Part shown: positions 1-3,498 of the stretch, in pieces
Numbering within the stretch: the stretch's first letter is position 1
Layout of the letters: each line of letters opens with the position of its first letter
From: an uncultured Slackia sp.
GTDB taxonomy: Bacteria; Actinomycetota; Coriobacteriia; Coriobacteriales; Eggerthellaceae
Direction of reading: 5' to 3'
DNA length: 6,881 nucleotides
NCBI GenBank assembly: GCA_934646845.1
Contig: CAKUEV010000094.1
Location: forward strand, 1-6,881
The notes under the pieces: generated by a model
What the model was told of the DNA's origin: nothing
The model's input: only the letters and a program-made list of their open reading frames with translations
Databases searched by the model: none
Translations under genes and position numbers: made by a program

Positions 1-195
1 GGCCTTTATCTTGCGCGCGCCATACCGCCCGCGGCTCGCCTCGTGCGCGGCCGGCACGTCGGGCTCGATGGGGTCCGGCGGCTTCAGGGATTCCGCGCGC
101 GAGCGCATTGAGCAGCAGGTCGAGCGCGCAACGCCGGGCATCTCGCATTGCGCCGATACCGGGTAGCGGCCGGCGTTCGCCGCCATCGCCGTCAC
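1..195 (-). CDS. IS3-family transposase OrfB, N-terminal fragment (cut by window edge)
   Basis: An uninterrupted frame of 65 codons runs from the GTG at 195 to the window edge. It reads VTAMAANAGRYPVSAQCEM, then a PGVARST segment, and ends RGRYGARKIKA. This matches the N-terminal HTH_21 region of IS3 OrfB (usual pattern: YPVS..C..LGVSRSTYY, then GRYGxRKI). The catalytic DDE domain lies outside the window. The frame is -1 relative to OrfA and stays open upstream of 195 through the overlap. The product is therefore most likely made as an OrfAB fusion by slippage on AAAG (198-195), one base before the OrfA TGA. Free initiation at the GTG is the alternative. Pro replaces Leu in CEMPGV and Cys-Cys replaces the usual Tyr-Tyr, again hinting at decay. 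Confidence 0.7.
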   Translation of the reverse strand, partial: MTAMAANAGRYPVSAQCEMPGVARSTCCSMRSRAESLKPPDPIEPDVPAAHEASRGRYGARKIKA

Positions 196-479
196 TTTCG
201 TGCGAATATCGGCGCCGCTTGTTCCAAAACGTCGACCTCCATGCGCAGCCGCCTGTTCTCGCGCTCCAGCTCGATGATCCGGTTCTGCCCGGGCGTGCGG
301 TTGTCGGCCGCGCGCGGCGAGACCGACGCGTTCCTCGCCTTGACCCGCCTGTCGACGGTGCTCTTGCACAGGTCGTACTCGCGCATCACGTCCGACTTGG
401 GCTTTCCCGCGTTTATGGGCTCGACTATCTGCCGCTTGAACTCGTCGGTGAAATGCCTGGGGTGCTTCGGGTCGGCCAT
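192..479 (-). CDS. IS3-family transposase OrfA (HTH DNA-binding subunit)
   Basis: This 95-residue protein is the usual size for IS3 OrfA, which binds the element's ends and regulates transposition. Residues about 8-48 form the HTH: HFTDEFKRQIV, then NAGKPKSDVMREYDLCKSTVDRRVK. Residues about 66-90 (QNRIIELERENRRLRMEVDVLEQ) form the leucine-zipper-like coiled coil. The protein ends in the family signature FARK. The ATG at 479 is preceded on the minus strand by GAGGAGG with about 6 nt spacing, a strong ribosome binding site. Oddities against the family pattern as I recall it are Arg where Trp is usual after TVDR, Pro-Ile in the first helix, and Pro in the usually AALIFARK tail. These could reduce function. 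The last sense codon sits on an A-AAG slip site feeding OrfB. Confidence 0.85.
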   Translation of the reverse strand: MADPKHPRHFTDEFKRQIVEPINAGKPKSDVMREYDLCKSTVDRRVKARNASVSPRAADNRTPGQNRIIELERENRRLRMEVDVLEQAAPIFARK

Positions 480-524
480 GGGCCCCTCCTCGATCTCGCG
501 ACCCTCTCGAAACTGTCCAATTCA

Positions 525-868
525 GTATAGCCAATCCAGCTCGCACCCGCATGGGCATCGCAGGCCTCGCGGGCGGCCTGCTCGCATCGCACGAGCCTGC
601 GCAACACGTCGCGCGCTCCTTCGCAAGACGTGAGTTCGTCGCGAACCTCATCAAACGTCTTGCCCTGCCTGCGCCCCTGCGCCAGCAAGAAGAGCTTCGC
701 CACATCGGGAACCTCATACACGCGTCAACCCCACGTGGTATTGCGCGGCTTCACGATGCCGAGCCCGCCCGCACCTTCATAGCACGCACGTTGAATGTCG
801 CGGCGCGGCAACCCAACCAGCGCTTCCACCTGGGAAATCTTCCAGCCGTCTGCCACTTCGTCGCGCAT
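525..868 (-). pseudogene. MerR-like HTH regulator, broken by an in-frame TGA and by the IS insertion
   Basis: Reading from the ATG at 868, 47 codons give MRDEVADGWKISQVEALVGL and then PRRDIQRACYEG up to NTTWG. This resembles a MerR-type winged HTH (WxISxVExLVGLPRRxIQ, then a wing with Gly-rich turn). TGA at 727-725 follows, and the same frame continues RVYEVPDVAKLFLLAQGRRQ and GKTFDEVRDEL, the usual helical continuation (YxxxDVAxLxLI...GxTxxEV). The TGA lies where Trp would fit (a possible TGG-to-TGA change). The reading then runs into the IS near 524, so the C-terminal part is missing. AAGGAGG at 882-876, 7 nt upstream, selects the 868 start. An upstream ATG at 958 in the same frame has only AAAGGG and adds unrelated residues. 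The regulated target is unknown. Confidence 0.65.
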
Positions 869-897
869 TCCCTGCCCTCCTTTCTTCCAGCTAACTT

Positions 898-912
898 GTT
901 CAACGTTTGAAC
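898..912. promoter_or_regulatory. Perfect palindrome, candidate operator upstream of the broken regulator
   Basis: GTTCAA-CGT-TTGAAC is a perfect 6-bp inverted repeat with a 3-nt centre. It lies about 30 nt upstream of the regulator's ATG at 868. A related half, TTGTCCAACG (926-935), repeats TTGTTCAACG (896-905) at exactly 30 bp spacing, about three helical turns. This arrangement suits a dimeric autoregulator. No convincing -35/-10 pair could be placed around it, so the operator role is inference. Confidence 0.35.
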
Positions 913-969
913 AGCAACACCCCATTTGTCCAACGGTGTTTTTCTTTTCGCTCGTCATGTCGCACCCTT

Positions 970-1010
970 TCTTACGACCAAGACAAGGTCATCGGTGCCT
1001 TGTCGTAAGA
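970..1010. repeat. Long interrupted inverted repeat in the divergent intergenic region
   Basis: The arms TCTTACGAC (970-978) and GTCGTAAGA (1002-1010) are perfect 9-bp complements. An alternative pairing uses ACAAGG with CCTTGT inside, closed by TCTTACG with CGTAAGA outside. That gives 13 bp with a 6-nt bulge and a 9-nt loop. No T-tract follows on either strand, so a terminator is unlikely. Its place between divergent genes (regulator at 868, hydrolase at 1144) suggests an operator or an RNA structure in a leader. Confidence 0.45.
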
Positions 1011-1086
1011 GGGCATGTAAATTTTGCGAGGGCGGCATACCGACGCTTCGCTTTCAAATTGCACGCGGGAGCCAAGACATTTCGCC

Positions 1087-1092
1087 TATACT
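1087..1092 (+). promoter_or_regulatory. Candidate -10 element for walJ
   Basis: TATACT matches the sigma-70-type -10 consensus at five of six positions and lies about 50 nt before the walJ ATG. The nearest -35-like hexamer, TTGCAC at 1059-1064, is 22 bp away, which is too far for normal spacing, so only the -10 is called. Confidence 0.35.
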
Positions 1093-1143
1093 TGTGCGCC
1101 GGAAAAGAAGAGCGCGATCACGCGCCGCAACAGGAAGATTCTT

Positions 1144-2025
1144 ATGCTGAAACTACATGTGCTCGCAAGCGGCAGCAAAGGCAATGCCGCCATTGTCGAA
1201 AATGCCGCGACGAGCGCGGGCGTGCTTATTGACTGCGGAATTTGCAAGCGCGATTTCCTCGAACGCTGCGACGAAGCGGGCTTCGACCCCACGCGGCTCG
1301 AAGCCGTATTCATCACCCATGAACACGGGGACCACACCAAAGGCCTGGGCGTGGTGCTGCGCGGTCTGGCGAAACTCGGTTGCGCGCCAATGGTATACGT
1401 GAATCGTGCTTGCGTCGACAACAGCTCAACGCTGCAGAAGATTGCAGGCGATTTCGAAACGGCGACGCTTGGCGCGGCACACGCGCTTTTCTTGGGCGAA
1501 GGCGCAAGCGAGAGTCTCAATGGGGCTTCCGCCTGCGACGAACGCGTCGTGCGCGCCGCCGGCTTGCACGTGCTCCCCTTCGCCACCAGCCACGACGCCG
1601 CCGCTTCATTCGGCTTTCGCATCGAAGCGCCCGACGGCGATGCGCTGGGATATATAACCGATTCGGGTATCGTGACGAGCGCGGCGCACGCGGCTCTGCG
1701 CGACGTGCGCATTTTGGCGCTCGAGAGCAATCATGACGAGCGCATGCTGAAAAACGGCGACTACCCTTACATTATTAAGAAACGAATCGCTTCGGAATTC
1801 GGCCACCTCTCAAACCCGCAGGCCACCGAAGAGCTCGCCGCCCTCATCACCGAATCGCGCGCAGCTGGCCTTCGCACGCCCGAAACCGTCGTCGCCATGC
1901 ACATCTCGCAAAACAATAACGACTACGACCTTCCGCGAGCGGCGCTTGAGGAAGGTCTCGCCATCGCCAACGGCAACGCGCGCATTCTTTGCGGCTACCA
2001 AGGCCGCCTCACGAGCGTGAAGTAA
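1144..2025 (+). CDS. walJ: WalJ/YycJ-family metallo-beta-lactamase-fold hydrolase
   Basis: A 293-residue MBL-fold protein, probably a two-metal cytosolic nuclease or phosphodiesterase. The WalJ family is reported as 5'-3' exonuclease-like and linked to DNA maintenance or cell-wall signalling. Visible motifs in order: VLASGSKGN at 7-14, HEHGDH with metal residues H59, H61, D63 and H64, SHD with H150, TDSG with D173, LESNHD at 193-198, GHLSN with H221, and H253 in HISQNNND. These follow B. subtilis WalJ closely as I recall it. About 30 extra residues (roughly 102-139) sit between the second and third motifs. The ATG at 1144 is chosen because AGGAAG (1132-1137) lies 6 nt upstream and homology begins at its first residues; the open frame back to 1024 has no family resemblance. 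No walK/walR genes are nearby. It converges on yebC. Confidence 0.9.
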   Translation: MLKLHVLASGSKGNAAIVENAATSAGVLIDCGICKRDFLERCDEAGFDPTRLEAVFITHEHGDHTKGLGVVLRGLAKLGCAPMVYVNRACVDNSSTLQKIAGDFETATLGAAHALFLGEGASESLNGASACDERVVRAAGLHVLPFATSHDAAASFGFRIEAPDGDALGYITDSGIVTSAAHAALRDVRILALESNHDERMLKNGDYPYIIKKRIASEFGHLSNPQATEELAALITESRAAGLRTPETVVAMHISQNNNDYDLPRAALEEGLAIANGNARILCGYQGRLTSVK

Positions 2026-2088
2026 CGCAGGACCCACACGTCAACCGCGCAATCGCTCGTTTTCAACCGCAACAGCTCCTCAAAACGC

Positions 2089-2117
2089 AAAAAGGCCCGC
2101 TCATGCGAGCGGGCCTT
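2089..2117 (-). terminator. Rho-independent terminator of yebC
   Basis: AAGGCCCGCTC-ATGC-GAGCGGGCCTT (2092-2117) is a perfect 11-bp stem with a 4-nt loop. On the minus strand the stem runs into TTTTT (2093-2089), so it ends yebC transcription. On the plus strand it is followed by GCAATTGC without a T-run; it may also slow walJ transcripts but is weaker that way. A small minus-strand hairpin, TCGCC-GAAA-GGCGA with a GNRA-type loop (2149-2136), lies between the yebC stop and this terminator. Confidence 0.85.
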
Positions 2118-2169
2118 GCAATTGCATATCGAATATCGCCTTTCGGCGAGGTGGAGCAAGCCTTAAAGC

Positions 2170-2970
2170 TTAGTCCTCCTGCTCCAGGGCAGCGATGACT
2201 TCGTCGGTCATATCCATGGAGTGGTACACGTTCTGGAGGTCTTCGAGCTCTTCGAGCTTGTCGACCAGACGCATGACCTTCGCGGCGTCCTTCGGGTCAA
2301 CCTCGGTCGGGGTGGTCGGGATCATCGTGAGCTCGGCGCCCTTCACTTCGATGTCCTGGGCCTCGAGAGCGGCCTTGACAGCCATGAGGTCGTTCGGAGC
2401 GGTGTAGACGATCCACTCGTCGCCAGCGTCTTCGTAATCGGATCCGCCGGCTTCGGCAACGGCGAGCATGAACTCGTCCTCGTCAACAGCGTTCTGCTTA
2501 TCGGCGACCTTCTTCTCGGTGGAAGGAATGATCTTCTCGACCATGATCTGGCCCTTGCGCTCGAACTGGAAGCCGACGCAGCCAGGGGTGCCCAGCGAGC
2601 CGTTGGCATGGCGGAACGCAGCTCCAACATCGGCAGCGGTGCGGTTGCGGTTGTCGGTCAGAGCCTCGCAGTAAATAGCGACGCCAGCCGGGCCGTAGCC
2701 TTCGTAGGTGAGCGTTTCGTAGTTGGCGGCATCTTTGCCGGTGCCGAACGCCTTGTCGATAGCCGTCTTGATTTTGTCCTTAGGCAGCGAATAGCCCTTG
2801 GCCTTTTCAATAGCAGCCGCCAAAGAGGCGTTGTTGTCGGGGTTGGGGTCGCCACCCTCTTTCGCCGCCACGGTAATGTTACGGGAAAGCTTGCTGAACA
2901 GGGCCGAACGCTTGGCGTCCTGGGCAGCTTTGCGGTGCTTCGTGGTTGCCCACTTAGAGTGACCTGACAT
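2170..2970 (-). CDS. yebC: YebC/PmpR/TACO1-family regulator
   Basis: A 266-residue cytosolic protein beginning MSGHSKWATTKHRKAAQDAK, the YebC signature. Members have been described both as DNA-binding transcription regulators (PmpR type) and as translation factors that relieve ribosome stalling at proline-rich stretches (TACO1 type); the sequence does not decide between them. Domain I covers about 1-75, with the helix FSKLSRNITVAAKEGGDPNP. Domain II holds YEGYGPAGVAIYCEALTDNR (89-108) and the GSLGTPGCVGFQF strand. Domain III follows from about 165. The protein is longer than the roughly 240-250 residues usual for the family. The extra length is mainly a charged segment at about 142-165 (VEKIIPSTEKKVADKQNAVDE). 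The start is set by the conserved N-terminus and by AGAGG 5 nt upstream. The promoter and a possible RNA switch lie just upstream. Confidence 0.93.
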   Translation of the reverse strand: MSGHSKWATTKHRKAAQDAKRSALFSKLSRNITVAAKEGGDPNPDNNASLAAAIEKAKGYSLPKDKIKTAIDKAFGTGKDAANYETLTYEGYGPAGVAIYCEALTDNRNRTAADVGAAFRHANGSLGTPGCVGFQFERKGQIMVEKIIPSTEKKVADKQNAVDEDEFMLAVAEAGGSDYEDAGDEWIVYTAPNDLMAVKAALEAQDIEVKGAELTMIPTTPTEVDPKDAAKVMRLVDKLEELEDLQNVYHSMDMTDEVIAALEQED

Positions 2971-3010
2971 GATCGCCTCTTTCTTGCTATCAAGAGGCGC
3001 GACGCGCCTC
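2971..3010 (-). promoter_or_regulatory. yebC leader with two mutually exclusive hairpins
   Basis: In transcript order, the minus strand reads GAGGCGC-GTC-GCGCCTCTT, a 10-nt spacer, then AAGAGGCG-ATC-ATG. The middle segment (3000-2992) can pair with the upstream GAGGCGC (3010-3004; 7 bp, 3-nt loop). It can instead pair with AAGAGGCG (2981-2974; 8 bp, 10-nt loop), which contains the yebC ribosome binding site. The first fold leaves the site free; the second hides it. The pairing is seen directly; a regulatory switch is inference. Confidence 0.45.
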
Positions 3011-3030
3011 GGGGAAAATACCGACGCGAT

Positions 3031-3059
3031 AGTTTAGCGCACTCCATGCGCGCGCACAA
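3031..3059 (-). promoter_or_regulatory. Predicted sigma-70-type promoter of yebC
   Basis: On the minus strand, TTGTGC (3059-3054) and TAAACT (3036-3031) are separated by exactly 17 bp. Each hexamer matches the consensus at four of six positions. Transcription would start near 3024, giving a leader of about 54 nt that includes the two alternative hairpins before the yebC ATG at 2970. Confidence 0.5.
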
Positions 3060-3180
3060 GAAAACCGCAGGTATTTGCGATGAACCTGCATAAAAACGTC
3101 TTATGGCACGATAGCCCGTACCTGCAAAGGCGGCGATTCCTGCCATCCTGCGAGCAAAACTGTGCAACCGCCGCTTCCCA

Positions 3181-3222
3181 TAAAGAAAAACCTGCTAAAC
3201 GCTACGAGCATTTAGCAGGTTT
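3181..3222 (-). terminator. Orphan rho-independent terminator-like hairpin
   Basis: AAACCTGCTAAA (3188-3199) pairs perfectly with TTTAGCAGGTTT (3211-3222). Inside, after one mismatch, GCT pairs with AGC around an ACG loop. On the minus strand the stem is followed by TTTTTCTTTA (3190-3181), a good U-tract. On the plus strand only TTT then CG follows. It therefore reads as a minus-strand terminator, but no minus-strand gene is seen to its right before 3498. It could end an unannotated small or antisense RNA, or shield yebC from transcription arriving from the right. Confidence 0.6.
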
Positions 3223-3434
3223 CGACCCGACGCGTTGAACCCGTTACCTACCCAGCACGTTTATTGGGCCCAAAGGAAATCGCGAGCGCAATCAACCATC
3301 GCTTGCAAATCCATCCTCGAGCATCCCTCAAAACACCGCTCCGACATGGCATTACGGCTTTTTCATTAAACCGCAAAGTCCTTGCTGGACCACCCCTTCC
3401 CCTTGGACAATGGACGCATGGGGAGACCGGATGG

Positions 3435-3457
3435 TGGCCGTTCAGGGGGATCGGCCA
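3435..3457. promoter_or_regulatory. Inverted repeat upstream of the oxidoreductase operon, candidate operator
   Basis: TGGCCG (3435-3440) and CGGCCA (3452-3457) are perfect complements separated by 11 nt, about two helical turns centre to centre. They lie about 40-65 nt before the ATG at 3499. The position suits either a regulator site or a leader hairpin; no regulator gene is adjacent to support one choice. Confidence 0.3.
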
Positions 3458-3498
3458 ATGCACGCTTCCTGGCCTCCAAACAATAAGAAGGGGGAGAA

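Larger units (their letters stand above)
1..524 (-). mobile_element. IS3-family insertion sequence, partial (orfA plus start of orfB)
   Basis: The element is recognised from its two transposase frames: an HTH/leucine-zipper OrfA followed by OrfB in the -1 frame. The outer end on this side is probably near 524. There the minus strand begins TGAATTGGACAGTTTCGAGA, a TG-start typical of IS3 ends, and sequence to its right reads as a host regulator gene. The other end lies beyond position 1, so neither the inverted repeat partner nor a target duplication can be checked. OrfA shows several non-conservative changes from what I remember of the family, so the copy may be decaying. The family assignment is firm; the exact boundary is inference. 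Confidence 0.75.
2971..3498. other. 528-nt intergenic region between yebC and the oxidoreductase gene
   Basis: No convincing coding frame lies here; the short minus-strand frame at 3248-3463 has no recognisable pattern and no good ribosome binding site. The region is divergent: the yebC leader and promoter occupy its left end and the oxidoreductase ribosome binding site its right end. Between them are an orphan terminator-like hairpin (3181-3222), five copies of ACCTGC or its complement (3067, 3084, 3120, 3190, 3215) and an inverted repeat TGGCCG-N11-CGGCCA (3435-3457). I could not place a good promoter for the oxidoreductase operon; TTGCTG with GACAAT 18 bp downstream, near 3383-3412, is weak. 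No FNR-type TTGAT-N4-ATCAA box was seen. Confidence 0.6.

Noticed and set aside
725..727. TGA in the MerR-like frame as selenocysteine or a Trp codon in an altered code
   Set aside because: No SECIS-like hairpin was identified after it, and the gene is also cut by an IS. The other genes here use TGG for Trp (as in the oxidoreductase, WW at 281-282). A nonsense mutation is simpler.
725..958. Longer version of the regulator starting at the ATG at 958
   Set aside because: The added 30 residues resemble nothing in the family and run through the palindrome region, while the ATG at 868 has a consensus ribosome binding site directly before the HTH.
2221..2967. 248-codon plus-strand frame opposite yebC
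   Set aside because: Antisense shadow: it lies entirely within yebC, has no recognisable domain, and YebC is a strongly conserved family on the minus strand.
3186..3240. tRNA-like appearance of the hairpin and the TTCGACCC that follows
   Set aside because: No acceptor stem or correct T-arm pairing can be built, and the 12-bp stem with a T-tract on the other strand fits a terminator.
3248..3463. Small minus-strand frame of 71 codons in the yebC-oxidoreductase gap
   Set aside because: No ribosome binding site, no family pattern and a Pro/Arg-rich composition typical of non-coding GC-rich frames. Its position upstream of the orphan terminator was the only reason to consider it.
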